From a virus, in the IMG/VR virus record IMGVR_UViG_3300017751_000082, positions 1 through 35,082 of that record: a stretch of 35,082 nucleotides of DNA. The stretch is one strand, 5' to 3'. Of this stretch, positions 1 to 11,400 are shown piece by piece (the first letter of the stretch is position 1; each line of letters opens with the position of its first letter). The translations under genes were made by a program, and so were the position numbers. The notes beneath the pieces are model-generated. The model searched no databases. It worked only from the letters and a program-made list of their open reading frames with translations, and had not been told where the DNA came from.

Positions 1-2
1 AA

Positions 3-1553
3 GTATGTTCTGGAGGTTTAACTGATGCACAGTTAGCACTAAAACTTGCTAGTTCAACTTTACAAGCACACGAAACAAATATTATAGCACGTAAAGGTGG
101 ACATAGCATTGTATTGGATGATGGTAATCAAACCAACGAAGACAATCTAGTACGCTTTAGAACCAGTGCTGGACATCAGATTATGATGAATGATACTCCA
201 GATGGAAAAACAATTCATATCATGCATGCTAATGGACAATCTTGGATTGAACTTGGTGAAGAAGGCACCATTGACATGTATGCATCAAATAGTGTAAACA
301 TAAGAAGTGCCGGCGAACTTAATCTACATGCTGACAGAAATGTTAACATCAATAGCGAAAATGGAAGCATTAACATGCATGCCAAACGGGCAATGAGTTT
401 AGAAAGTTCTAGTTTAAACCTAACAGGAACAAACAGTTTATTAGCATATAGTAAAAGCATGATAGGATTAAAAAGTGATTCATCATTGATGCTAAAAAGC
501 AACACAGGTTCGTGGGGAGCTGGAAGCGGTCTTACTTTAGAAGCAGGATGTATCAAATTAAATTCAGGTGCAGCTAGTGATGTTCCTAAAGCACAAGAAA
601 TTCCAAAAAAACGTTTACCTGATACTAAGTTTGAATCAGATGTTGGATGGGTTCCAGAACCAGCAGCAATTGAAACAATTGTTACCAGAGCACCAACACA
701 CGAACCTTTTGCTGAAAGAGGCAGAGGTGTTAATGTATCAACAAGTTTAGTTAGTACGAGTGCAGAAGTTCCATTGGACTCCAAGACCGAAGAAGCAGTT
801 AAAAAAGCAGAAACAACAGAAATTGACAAAATTAACAAAGGTGATTATGAAAAACAAACTGACGCTACCACGAATGTTGGAAAAATAGCACCTGAAAAAG
901 TTACAGGTATGGTAGCACAGTCAAGTAAGTTAGTCAAACAAAATTCAAATGAAATATCAAATACTCTCGGCGTAGGCAAGTTTGGATTCAGTGCTGGTGA
1001 ACTTGAAACGGCTGGTTTTCTAAAACCAGGAACTGCAGACTTCTTTCTCAAAGATTCAACTGCTGATTTAAATACTGTATTAGGCAGTTCCAGTGTGTGG
1101 AGTGGAAATCAAGGTATATCTGGAGTAAGTGACTTTTTGAATAATGAATCTATACAAGATGTAACAAAAAACGATTTGTTTAACAAAGGATTGAGCTCTC
1201 TGCAAAATGCAGGCATTGTAACCGGATTAGAAGATGAAGCTTCTCTCGCAGGATTAGTTAGTGGCGCAAGTAAATATGGAGTTGATGCAGTAAAAAAATG
1301 GACAGAAGGCAGTGCTATACTTGGCGAAACTTTAGCAGGTTCATTTAGTGCAAAAATCACAAGCGGTGATATGGATGCACTAGTGAGAGGCGGGCAATAT
1401 GCAGTTAGTTTGACACAAGAAAAAATCAGTGATGCAGTACAAGGGTTTTCAACAGGTACAGTTGGTGTAACTAATACAAATATTAGAACTACAATTGATA
1501 GTGCAGTACAGTCTGGTATAGCAAATAAAAAAGTTAATGGAATTAGTACCTAG
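3..1553 (+). CDS. gp5-like baseplate hub protein, 3' part (5' end outside window)
   Basis: The frame is open from the first bases of the window, so this is the C-terminal 516 residues of a longer protein. The TTG at 114 is an internal codon, not a convincing start. Residues about 35-145 have the short alternating-strand repeat of the gp5/VgrG triple-stranded beta-helix spike (segments such as SAGHQIMMND, GQSWIELGEEG and RNVNINSENG). In T4, gp5 is the hub subunit and tail lysozyme at the tip of the tail tube; no lysozyme domain is visible here because the N-terminus is missing. After the helix comes about 350 residues of Ser/Thr/Ala-rich sequence with a charged stretch and a segment (GVGKFGFSAGELETAGFLKPG) that loosely recalls lytic-enzyme motifs. 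T4 gp5 has no such tail. The gene is followed 20 nt later by gp25, which supports a baseplate assignment. Family call good; function of the extension unknown. Confidence 0.8.
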   Translation, partial: VCSGGLTDAQLALKLASSTLQAHETNIIARKGGHSIVLDDGNQTNEDNLVRFRTSAGHQIMMNDTPDGKTIHIMHANGQSWIELGEEGTIDMYASNSVNIRSAGELNLHADRNVNINSENGSINMHAKRAMSLESSSLNLTGTNSLLAYSKSMIGLKSDSSLMLKSNTGSWGAGSGLTLEAGCIKLNSGAASDVPKAQEIPKKRLPDTKFESDVGWVPEPAAIETIVTRAPTHEPFAERGRGVNVSTSLVSTSAEVPLDSKTEEAVKKAETTEIDKINKGDYEKQTDATTNVGKIAPEKVTGMVAQSSKLVKQNSNEISNTLGVGKFGFSAGELETAGFLKPGTADFFLKDSTADLNTVLGSSSVWSGNQGISGVSDFLNNESIQDVTKNDLFNKGLSSLQNAGIVTGLEDEASLAGLVSGASKYGVDAVKKWTEGSAILGETLAGSFSAKITSGDMDALVRGGQYAVSLTQEKISDAVQGFSTGTVGVTNTNIRTTIDSAVQSGIANKKVNGIST

Positions 1554-1561
1554 ACTAGGAC

Positions 1562-1569
1562 TATAAATA
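1562..1569 (+). promoter_or_regulatory. T4-type late promoter box TATAAATA before gp25
   Basis: The octamer is an exact match to the T4 late promoter -10 element; cyanophage late promoters are described as NATAAATA. The last base is only 4 nt before the gp25 ATG at 1574. With normal late-promoter geometry, transcription would start at about 1575, inside the start codon. It may therefore drive gp6 and downstream genes, or produce a leaderless gp25 message. Confidence 0.55.
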
Positions 1570-1573
1570 CAGT

Positions 1574-1954
1574 ATGGCAGAGATAATCGGATATAGCACA
1601 ATAGACAGGTATAAAACATACACTGTAACAGATTTTGAAATAATAAAGCAAGATCTATCCAATGCTTTAAACATACGTCAAGGTGAAATGCCTGGGCGAC
1701 CTGATGTTGGTACTATCATGTGGAGTTTTATATACGAACCACAAAATGCACAAACCTCACAAGCAGTAATAAACGAGATACAGAGAGTTGTTGCACAAGA
1801 CCCAAGAATTGAAGTAGCAGATATAAATGTGTTTTCGCAAGAAAATGGAATACTAGTTGAATTAGAGATACAAACCATACAAGGACAAGATGCCCGGTTA
1901 CTGTCAGTATTCTTTGATAATCAAACTCAACGAGCCTCTCTGTCAGACGTGTAG
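1574..1954 (+). CDS. 25: Baseplate wedge subunit gp25
   Basis: This 126-residue protein matches the T4 gp25 family in length (T4 gp25 is 132 residues) and pattern. An N-terminal region (DFEIIKQDLSNALNIRQGEM) leads into the conserved core around residues 46-57, GTIMWSFIYEPQ, where many family members have an EPR triad. The C-terminus is a beta-rich segment (VELEIQTIQGQD). gp25 is part of the wedge core that joins gp6 and the sheath and helps start sheath assembly; it is homologous to TssE of type VI secretion. It sits between the hub and gp6 genes, the expected context. A weak AGGA at 1557-1560 lies well upstream of the ATG. The Gln in place of Arg in the EPR triad is a small departure. Confidence 0.88.
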   Translation: MAEIIGYSTIDRYKTYTVTDFEIIKQDLSNALNIRQGEMPGRPDVGTIMWSFIYEPQNAQTSQAVINEIQRVVAQDPRIEVADINVFSQENGILVELEIQTIQGQDARLLSVFFDNQTQRASLSDV

Positions 1955-1974
1955 TATAAACTACCCAGTTTATA
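1955..1974 (+). other. AT-rich perfect hairpin after the gp25 stop
   Basis: TATAAACT, loop ACCC, AGTTTATA form a perfect 8-bp stem that begins at the first base after the TAG stop. No T-run follows, so it is not a standard intrinsic terminator. It could protect or process the mRNA 3' end between gp25 and gp6. Confidence 0.5.
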
Positions 1975-1979
1975 ATGTT

Positions 1980-1987
1980 CATAAATA
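1980..1987 (+). promoter_or_regulatory. Late promoter box CATAAATA before gp6
   Basis: This fits the NATAAATA late-promoter pattern of T4-like cyanophages. The predicted start near 1993 leaves a leader of about 15 nt holding a Shine-Dalgarno-like TAAGGA (1993-1998) before the gp6 ATG at 2008. Confidence 0.6.
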
Positions 1988-2007
1988 CTAGGTAAGGATA
2001 GATACAC

Positions 2008-5000
2008 ATGGCTAAAACTACAAGACAAACCAGTATATTTGGCGTTGAGGATTGGAAGAGAATTTACCAAACTTACCGTGAAGCGGACTTTCAAAGTTAT
2101 GACTTTGAAACCCTACGTAAGAGCTTTATAGATTACATACGTCTATACTATCCAGAGAGTTTTAATGACTACATTGAGTCAAGTGAGTTTATTGCTCTAC
2201 TTGATGTTATGGCGTTTATGGGACAAGCAGGTAGTTTTAGAAATGACCTGAACACCAGAGAGAACTTTATTGATACTGCTGAACGAAGAGACAGCGTAGT
2301 ACGTCTTGCTGAATTAGTAAGTTACACTCCAAAACGTAACACGGCAGCATCTGGTTTTTTAAAAGTACAAAGCATCAGCACCACAGAAGGTGTAATTGAT
2401 TTTACTGGTGTAAATCTTTCAAATATCACAGTTAACTGGAACGATACCACTAATGCAAACTGGTTAGAACAATTTACAGTTATTGTTAATTCCTGTTTAG
2501 ATAACACACAAAGATTTGGACGTCCAGGAAACTCACAGACAATACTTGGTGTGCAAACAGAAGAGTATGGTATCAATCTTATACAAGGGTTTCTTCCTGT
2601 AATACCATTCACTAATACGGTCAATGGTACTACTATGTCATTCGAAGCAGTATGTGCCACATCGCAAGATCAAAAATATTTGTACGAGCCAGCACCTGCT
2701 CCAAACGGTGCATTTAACATACTTTACAGAAACGACAAACAAGGTTATGCGAGTGCTGACACAGGTTTCTTTTTCTTATTCAAGCAAGGCAGTTTACAAG
2801 ACCTAGATTTTAATCTTGGAGAACGTATTTCAAATAGAGTTGTAAATGTTAATATTGAAGGTATTAATAACGAAGATACATGGTTGTATCAGCTAGATTC
2901 AGAGGGCAATATTCAAAACCAGTGGACTCTTGTAGAAAACATTTATAGCGGAGCAGTTGAAGAGTTAACCCCAGAACAACGTAGATATTTTACTACCACA
3001 TCAAGAACTAACGACCAAATTAATTTAAACTTTGGCGATGGTGTGTTCAGTAGTATACCAGTTGGATCCTTTAGAACTTATGTAAGAGCATCAAATGGTT
3101 TAAGTTATATTATAAATCAAGATGAGATGCAAAACGTAACTATCTCAATCGGCTATGTGTCAAGGACTGGGCGTAATGAAACACTTACATTGACTTGTGC
3201 ATTAACTCAACCAGTTAGCAATGCTGCCAATAGAGAAAACATTGACGACATTAAACAAAGAGCTCCTGCAAGATTCTATACACAAAACAGAATGGTTAAC
3301 GGAGAAGACTACAACAATTTTCCATATACACTTTATTCAACTATAATCAAGTCCAAGGCAGTTAATCGTAGCTCAATTGGTACTAGTAGGTACTTGGATT
3401 TAGTTGATATCACTGGAAAATACTCAAGTACCAATATTTTTGCCAGTGATGGTATGATATACGAAAATACTGCTGTTCCAAGTTTTACTTTTACATTTGT
3501 TGATCAAAACGATATTACAGATGTAATTGTAAATGAAGTTGAACCTGTACTAGCAAGCCGCGGTATGCAAGAGTTTTATTATGAAAACTTTATTCGACCA
3601 AGTCTAACAAGTTTAAATTTAAACTGGAGTCAGAGTACAACTGCAAACAATGAAACAACAGGTTATTTCAAATTTGTTTCAAGCGGTGCACCAGCACCAG
3701 TTGGACCGCAAGCAAGTGACAACAAACAATATATTGCATTAGGCGGTTTAATTAAGTTTGTACCACCAGCAGGACAATACTTCAATAAGTTTAACAGGTT
3801 AATTGCAGGATCTCCTACTCTTCCAGGCGATAAAATGGTATTATGGGCAACTGTAACTGCATTAGAACTTGATGGAACAAATCAAGGAGTTGGTAATAAT
3901 GCAGATGGCACTGGACCTGTAACACTTAACAATTTTATTCCTACTAATGCAGTACCAACTGAAGTTATTCCAAACTTTATTACAGACTTACCAACTGCAA
4001 TCGAAACCACAATTCGTGAAAACATCGAGTTATATAGAAATTTTGGTTTAGGATATGATAATCTAACAGGCACTTGGTACGTAATTACAACAACTAATTT
4101 AAATCCAGCAACTACGTTCAGTCTTGCAAACGCACAAAGTACAACAGGAACTGGACAAGACAATTCCTGGTTAGTAGCATTTGAAACAGATGGAGTAACG
4201 TATACTGTCAGTTCAAGAAGTTTGCAACGTTTTTGGGCCAGTGTGCTTGAAACAAGATTCTTCTATGATGGCACACAAAAAGTTTACGATCCTAAAACAG
4301 GAACAGTGATCAATGACTTTATCAACGTTTTAAAAACAAATAGCTTACCAGATTCAAGTGCAACACTTAACAGTGATGAAGTACTTGATATTGTTGATCA
4401 ACCTGTGGAAACAGATGGCTTTATTGATGATTTCCGTGTTAGAATATCATACAAAGATTCTGACAATGACGGTGTACCAGATAATCCAGATTATTTTCAA
4501 ACTCTAGTTGATCCAACTGTGAATCCAAATAATAAAAGAATTTACCTACAACAAACAGTTGACTTTGATAATCTTGAACGATATCTGCCACTTGCAGACG
4601 GTGTTGTAAATGGTACACTTGCAACTGAAGCAGCCATTGAATTAGTTAAAAGTGAATACCCAGATGCACAAATATTTTATGCTTATACTGATAAGAAATT
4701 TTACAAGTTAACAGTCGCTTATGATGGTCTTAGAACTATTGCACAGGTTACTGGTTATATAACATATGTTGGTCGACAAGGATTGAGCTTTCAATATAGA
4801 CACAATGCGCCATTGAGTAGACGAATTGATCCAGGCACCACTAATATTATTGACATTTATCTTGTGACACAAGCATACTACATTGCATATCAAAATTATG
4901 TTACTGATTCAACAGGAACTGTACCAGAACCTGCACAACCAACAATTGATGAACTTACCACAAGTTATTCAACATTAGATCAATACAAAATGATCTCAGA

Positions 5001-5415
5001 TAATATTATTTTAAACAGTGCAACCTTTAAACCATTATTTGGAACCAAAGCTGCAGTTGAACTTAGAGCAACACTCAAGTGTGTCAAGAATCCTTTGAGT
5101 ACTGCAAGTGTTAGTGAAATTAAAAGTCAGGTTGTATCAGCTATGAATACATACTTTACTATTGACAATTGGGATTTTGGAGACACATTCTTCTTCTCAG
5201 AACTAAGTGCATACTTGCACGACCAATTAGGAAGTATTATTTCAACAGTAGTTCTTGTTCCAGTAGATCCATTGAAGTCATTTGGTGATTTATATGAGAT
5301 ACGCAGCCAAGCAAATGAAATATTTGTAAATTCTGCCACAGTCAACGACGTTGAAGTAATTGACGCATTAACCAGTAGCCAACTGCGTACTGCATCAAAC
5401 AGCGGAGTAGTATAA
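2008..5415 (+). CDS. 6: Baseplate wedge subunit gp6 (long form)
   Basis: The N-terminal 120 residues carry the gp6 signature: a region rich in YREADFQSYDFETLRKSFIDY, then EFIALLDVMAFMGQ, then FRNDLNTRENFIDTAERRDS. gp6 (related to gpJ/TssF) forms the iris-like ring of the baseplate wedge together with gp25 and gp53. At 1135 residues it is much longer than T4 gp6 (660); marine T4-like phages often have longer gp6 proteins. The middle and C-terminal parts are beta-rich, with inserted segments such as DNDGVPDNPDYF (a calcium-binding-like Asp/Asn pattern, near residues 820-830). The C-terminus has the helical segment expected of gp6 (VSEIKSQVVSAMNTYF). The ATG is 10 nt after TAAGGA. The next gene starts 3 nt after its stop, so the two are probably co-translated. 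Confidence 0.85.
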   Translation: MAKTTRQTSIFGVEDWKRIYQTYREADFQSYDFETLRKSFIDYIRLYYPESFNDYIESSEFIALLDVMAFMGQAGSFRNDLNTRENFIDTAERRDSVVRLAELVSYTPKRNTAASGFLKVQSISTTEGVIDFTGVNLSNITVNWNDTTNANWLEQFTVIVNSCLDNTQRFGRPGNSQTILGVQTEEYGINLIQGFLPVIPFTNTVNGTTMSFEAVCATSQDQKYLYEPAPAPNGAFNILYRNDKQGYASADTGFFFLFKQGSLQDLDFNLGERISNRVVNVNIEGINNEDTWLYQLDSEGNIQNQWTLVENIYSGAVEELTPEQRRYFTTTSRTNDQINLNFGDGVFSSIPVGSFRTYVRASNGLSYIINQDEMQNVTISIGYVSRTGRNETLTLTCALTQPVSNAANRENIDDIKQRAPARFYTQNRMVNGEDYNNFPYTLYSTIIKSKAVNRSSIGTSRYLDLVDITGKYSSTNIFASDGMIYENTAVPSFTFTFVDQNDITDVIVNEVEPVLASRGMQEFYYENFIRPSLTSLNLNWSQSTTANNETTGYFKFVSSGAPAPVGPQASDNKQYIALGGLIKFVPPAGQYFNKFNRLIAGSPTLPGDKMVLWATVTALELDGTNQGVGNNADGTGPVTLNNFIPTNAVPTEVIPNFITDLPTAIETTIRENIELYRNFGLGYDNLTGTWYVITTTNLNPATTFSLANAQSTTGTGQDNSWLVAFETDGVTYTVSSRSLQRFWASVLETRFFYDGTQKVYDPKTGTVINDFINVLKTNSLPDSSATLNSDEVLDIVDQPVETDGFIDDFRVRISYKDSDNDGVPDNPDYFQTLVDPTVNPNNKRIYLQQTVDFDNLERYLPLADGVVNGTLATEAAIELVKSEYPDAQIFYAYTDKKFYKLTVAYDGLRTIAQVTGYITYVGRQGLSFQYRHNAPLSRRIDPGTTNIIDIYLVTQAYYIAYQNYVTDSTGTVPEPAQPTIDELTTSYSTLDQYKMISDNIILNSATFKPLFGTKAAVELRATLKCVKNPLSTASVSEIKSQVVSAMNTYFTIDNWDFGDTFFFSELSAYLHDQLGSIISTVVLVPVDPLKSFGDLYEIRSQANEIFVNSATVNDVEVIDALTSSQLRTASNSGVV

Positions 5416-5418
5416 GCT

Positions 5419-8400
5419 ATGGCTAAAAGAATTCGCTCAGAAGACTTTCTACCAGAAATATTTCAAACTCCTGCTAACAAGCAATTGCTTCGTAGTACTC
5501 TTGACCAACTTACACAAAACCCAAAGTTAAAGCCAACCGAAGGTTATATTGGACGTAAGATTGGCCCTGGTGTTACTGCATCTGACAGTTATGTATTAGA
5601 ACCAACTGCTAATAGAACCGATTACCAACTTGAACCTGGAGTGGTACAACTTACACCAAATACCAACACTGTTGCAAATGCAATAACCTATCCAGGAATA
5701 ATTGATAGTCTTCAGTTACAAGGTGCAGACGTTACACGTGATGATAGACTTTTTGATAGTGAGCATTATAGTTTTGATCCTTTTGTTGATTTTGACAAAT
5801 ATGTAAATTTTAGTCAGTATTACTGGGTGCCAGAAGGCCCAAATAGCGTTGATGTATTTGGAAATACTATTCCAATTAGAGATACATTTGATGTTGCATA
5901 TACCCAAGATGGTTATACTTTTTCAGGAGAATCAGGAGCATTACCTACATTAACATTTGTTCGTCAAGGCGAATATACGTTTAACGTCAATGCAAGCGGT
6001 CATCCATTTTTCATACAAAGTGTACCAGGAACGTCAGGGGTACTTCCACAACAACCAAACCAAAGTTCGCGTGATGTACTAGGAGTAACAAACAATGGTG
6101 ATGATGTTGGAACAGTTGTTTTCACTGTGCCAGAGAAAACTGCACAAAACTTTTATTTTACACTAGCAGATATTGGATCAACAGATTTAGTCGAAGACAC
6201 ATTACAGTTCAATCAAATTAACAATGTGTTTGTTGATGTATTTTTAGAAGAGCATGGTGGCATTGACGGCATCACTGATTTGCAAAACAGAACACTTATT
6301 ATTACCACTGATACCAACACTGGTTGGGAAACACTTACTCCTTTTGATGAAACACTGTTTGATCAAGACAATCCGGGAATACCAAACGCTGGATTTGATA
6401 ATAGTGTGGCATTGGCAACAAATCCAGAGAGATATGTGCAGTGGAGAATAAACTTTAACTATGCAGATCCTTTACGTCCTTTTATGGAACTTACAAAAGT
6501 ACAAAATGTTGCAAACCTAAGCAAAACTCTAATAGAATACGGAACTGAATATGCTGGTGCAACTATGTACAAGGATGCAGAAGGTGAATTTGTAAGACAA
6601 CCATTGATCACTGCAAATCTTGATATACTTTATTACCAAGATGGAAACGCTGAAGGAAATTTTGGTGTTATTCGTCTTGTTGAACAAGCAAATTCATCAG
6701 ACCTTTTAATCGAAGACATTATTGGTAAAACAGTTTATACATCACCAAACGGTGTTGTTTTTACAAACGGACTTAAAGTACAATTTATCGGAAGTGTTGT
6801 TCCGACAAGTTATGAGAATAAAGAATACTATATCGAAGGAGTTGGTACTTCTATCGAACTTCTTCCAGTAACAAATTTTATTACTCCAGAAACATATACA
6901 ATTTCAACCACTGTACCTTTTGATAGCACAGCGTTTGACGACGGAAACTTTGACGCAACAAATAATGCTCCAACTGCACAAGATTATATGATAATAAACA
7001 GAGCCAGTATAGATCAAAATGCTTGGAGCAGAGGTAATAGATGGTTTCATATTGGTGTGCTCGAAGCAACTGCTATCTATAATAATATTCCCCTAGTAAT
7101 CAACAATGATAATCGTGCTAAACGTCCAATACTTGAATTCAGAAAAAGTCTAAAACTTTTTAATTATGGAACACTTGCAACACCTGCAGTAGATATCATT
7201 GACTTCACAGAAACAGATGCATTTTCGAACATTAACGGCACAATTGGTTACAGTGTGGATGGTTATGATTTTGTTGCTGGATCAAGAGTAATTTTTGCAA
7301 ACGATCTTGATGCAGAAGTGCGTAATAAGATTTACACAGTGAGTTTTGTAGATTTTGGCGATAGTAGTGTTGATGTTATAGACTTGCAACCAGCAAGTTT
7401 GACAACACCTGATATTCCAACCAATACAAATGTTATAGTAACATCAGGTATTACACTTCAAGGAAAATCTTATTGGTTCAACGGAACAACTTGGATATTA
7501 GGACAGCAAAAAACTGGTGTGAATCAAGCACCACTATTTGATATATTTGATAGCAGTGGTTATAGTTTTAGCAATACAACAGTTTATCCAAGTACAACTT
7601 TTGCTGGAACTAAACTTTTTAGTTATGCAGTTGGGACAGGCACCACTGATAGCATAATTGACCAGCCTTTAAAATATCTAACTATTGCCAATGTTGGTGA
7701 TATTGTTTTTGACAACAATTTATATGTCGACACATTTGTATATGTCAACGGAACAGTTAGCGTTACAAAAAACATTGACACAGGAACAGTTAGACAGTAT
7801 AATACTATAAGCACATTTGATAAGTTACTTGGATGGCAAACATCATTTGAAACAAACACACAACGACAGAGTTTCAATTTTGATTATAATGGAGCTCCCT
7901 TGGTATTGGATATTGAAGTACTAAGTGATACATCAAAAATTCCAGTTAAGGTATTTGTCGAAGGACAGTTTGTTCTTCCAAACACTTACACATATGCAAC
8001 CAATAGTGATAATGTAACAGTAATTACTTTCAACCCTAATGTATTAGGACAACCTGATACAGTACCGGTTACTGGTGCTATAGTTGAAGCTCAAGTGCTC
8101 AGCAACAGTCCGAGCAGCATTGCATTTTATACTATTCCATCAAACCTAGAATCAAATGCTATGAATGAAAATAGCAAGGACTTTACACTAGGTACAGTGC
8201 GTACACATTATGAAAGTATTTGTCAAAATTTAGAAAACTTCGAAGGTAAAATACACGGTAACAATAACGTAAGAGATTTAGGTAATGTTGTTCCTTATGG
8301 AGATCTAATACTACAACAAAGTGCGCCAGTTACTATGATGACAAATTTCATTAATGGCAGAGACTACGAATTTTTCCGTGCTATAGAATTTAATAGTTCA

Positions 8401-11400
8401 GAATATAACAAGACTAAAAACAAGATTTTAGATTATGTTGCAAACAATGATTGGTCAGGAAAAACTACTGCACAGATACTTGATGCTACGCTATTGGGAA
8501 TTAATGCAGGAAAAACCGAATCTAGTCCTTTTTATTGGACAGATGCAATTCCAAGTGGTAACACCTTTGAAACTACAACATACACAATAACACCAATTAC
8601 AACCTATGTATTTGATACTCTTAACAGTTATGACTTAACCTCTGCAAACTACAAAGGTATATTAGTATATTATACTCCTAAGAGCACTGGTATACAAACT
8701 ATACTTGTTGGAGACGGACACGAATACACTGTAGCAACCGATGGTCCAAGAATTACAATCAATAGTACAAAGATAACACTTAGCATTGGTGACATAATTA
8801 CCATTAACGAATATTCTACAACTTACGGAAGTTATGTACCAGCAACTCCTAGTATGATGGGATTATATAGCATATATCGTCCGCAAGAATTCTTAGACAA
8901 TACCTATGTAACACCAACAAATGTCATACAAGGACATGATGGTAGTTTAACTGTAGCATTTGAAAACGGTGATTTTAGAAATGATGTTTTATTAGAATTT
9001 GAAAAAAGAATTTTCAATAACATCAAAATAAATGAAGTTGAAAGATACGATCCACCCCTTCAAGCAGTTGATGTTATCCCAGGACAGTTCAGAACAACTG
9101 ATTACACTCTTACTGAAGTTAACAATATATTAAATGTTAGTTTCTTATCGTGGGTTGGTGAGAATCGTGTTCCTTATAAAAATCAAACTTATATTAAAGA
9201 CAACGCATTTACTTGGAATTATAGTCAAAGTGAAAACAGATTATCTGATGTTCCTCTATTAGGTTTCTGGAGAGGTATATATTTTGATCTTTATGATACT
9301 GATTCCCCTCACACTCGTCCATGGGAAATGGTAGGACTCAGTGTAGAGCCAACTTGGTGGCAAACAACTTACGGACCAGCTCCATACACATCAGGTAATA
9401 CTGTTCTATGGAATGACATGGCACAAGGTATTGTTGCTTACCCAACTGGAAATGTGATAAGAAAACAGTATATTCGTCCTGAGTTATTACAATGTATCCC
9501 AACTGATTCACAAGGAAATCTAGTACCGCCAATTGATAGTATTGTTGGCAGTTACGATGTAGACAGCTTTGAAAAATCGTGGGTAGCAGGAGACATGGGA
9601 CCTACTGAGGATGCCTGGAGACGAAGTAGTTACTACCCTTTCGCAATACAACGATTACTAGCATTAACAAAACCTGCACAATATTTCTCACTATTTGCTG
9701 ACAGAGATCTATGGAAATACAATACAGAGTTCAACCAATACTTGTATAATGATAGATTCCGTATTGATCCAAGTGTGATAAGCGTGTATGGTAATGGAAC
9801 AATCAAAAACAGTTATATTAACTTTATTGTTGATTACAATAGAATCACAGGTTTAGATAGTACCACTGCACTAACGGCTACTCTAGCAAATATGGATATT
9901 CGATTGTGTTATCGAATGGCTGCATTTAGTGATCAAGGATACTTAAAAATATTTTCTGAAAAGTCGTCACCAAACAGTTTAAACAGTAGTTTGTTGTTAC
10001 CAGACGAAAGTTATCAACTATTTCTCTATCAGAATCCAAGTTTTGCTGAAGTACAATATTCAAGTGTTACAGTTCAAAGAACCAGTGGTGGATGGTCAGT
10101 GTCGGGTTATTCAACAGTAAAACCTTACTTTGAAATATTACAAAGTACCATTGCTGGAACTTTTAGTACCGTAACAGTAAATGGAAATACAGTTCGTATT
10201 GCCGAAAGTTTTACAAAAAATGTAATTCAAGTTCCTTATGGTTATGTGTTTGCAACTGCAAATGCAGTGGTTGATTTTTTAGTTAGTTACGGTCAATTAT
10301 TAACACAACAAGGACTAACCTTTGATACCACAGAGAATCAAGTTATTCTTAACTGGACACAAATGGCAAAGGAATTTCTATACTGGGTAGGACAGGATTG
10401 GATTGTAGGAAGTATTATCAATCTTAACCCTGCTGCAAATGTTTTAAAATTAGAAAAGCCAAACAGTGTTGTTGAAAGCCTGGCTAATGAAAATATCAAC
10501 GATGTAATGTTAAACCAAAACTTTGGTCCGTTGCTTGGCAAAGATTATGCAGTTGAAAGACTTGGTAACGAACTGAAACTAATTGGAGTTAACAATCAAA
10601 CATTTAGTTTGTTGTCAGCAAGGTTTACTTCATATGAACATATTATAGTATTTGATAACGTTAGTATCTTCAACGATTTGATATATCAACCAATAACTGG
10701 TGCAAGACAAAATAGATTATTATTAAATGGTAATACAGTTTTTGATTGGAATGGCACACTTGATGCACAAGGTTTTATTCTCAATGAAGATAATATAGAA
10801 GAATGGGTAGCAAATACTTCTTATACTAAAGGACAAATTGTACTTTATAAAAATGCATATTGGAGTGCAACAAGATTACTATCACCAAGTGAAACATTTG
10901 TTTTTACTGATTGGATCAAGAGTGATTATGCACAAATACAAACTGGATTGTTGCCTAACCTTGCAACCAAAGCAGATAGCCTACGTGAAAATTATGATAT
11001 ACACACTGCCAATCTTGAGAAGGATTCAACACTACTAGGATTAGGACTTATTGGATTCCGTCCAAGACAATACATGCAAAACTTGAACCTAGATGATATT
11101 TCACAAGCTGGCTTGTACTCGCAGTTCTTAGGAACAAAAGGAACAATCACTGCTGCAGAAAATTTTACTAGTGCGAATCTTGGCAAAGAAGAAGCAGAGT
11201 ATGAGATTTTTGAAAACTGGGCAATACAACGTGGTATCTATGGTGCAAATGCAAACAGAAGTTATTTTGAATTACGCACAGACGAAAGTAAATTATTAAG
11301 TAATCCAAGTACTATTGCAGTTATTGATCCGCAAGAGGTATCAACTGCTAATCAGACAGTATTAGTTGAAGATATTTGGAAACAAAGTTATCCTATTACA

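Noticed and set aside
215-838. 207-codon minus-strand open frame opposite gp5
   Set aside because: It is a shadow of a repetitive + strand gene with no ribosome site, and its predicted protein shows no recognisable domain.
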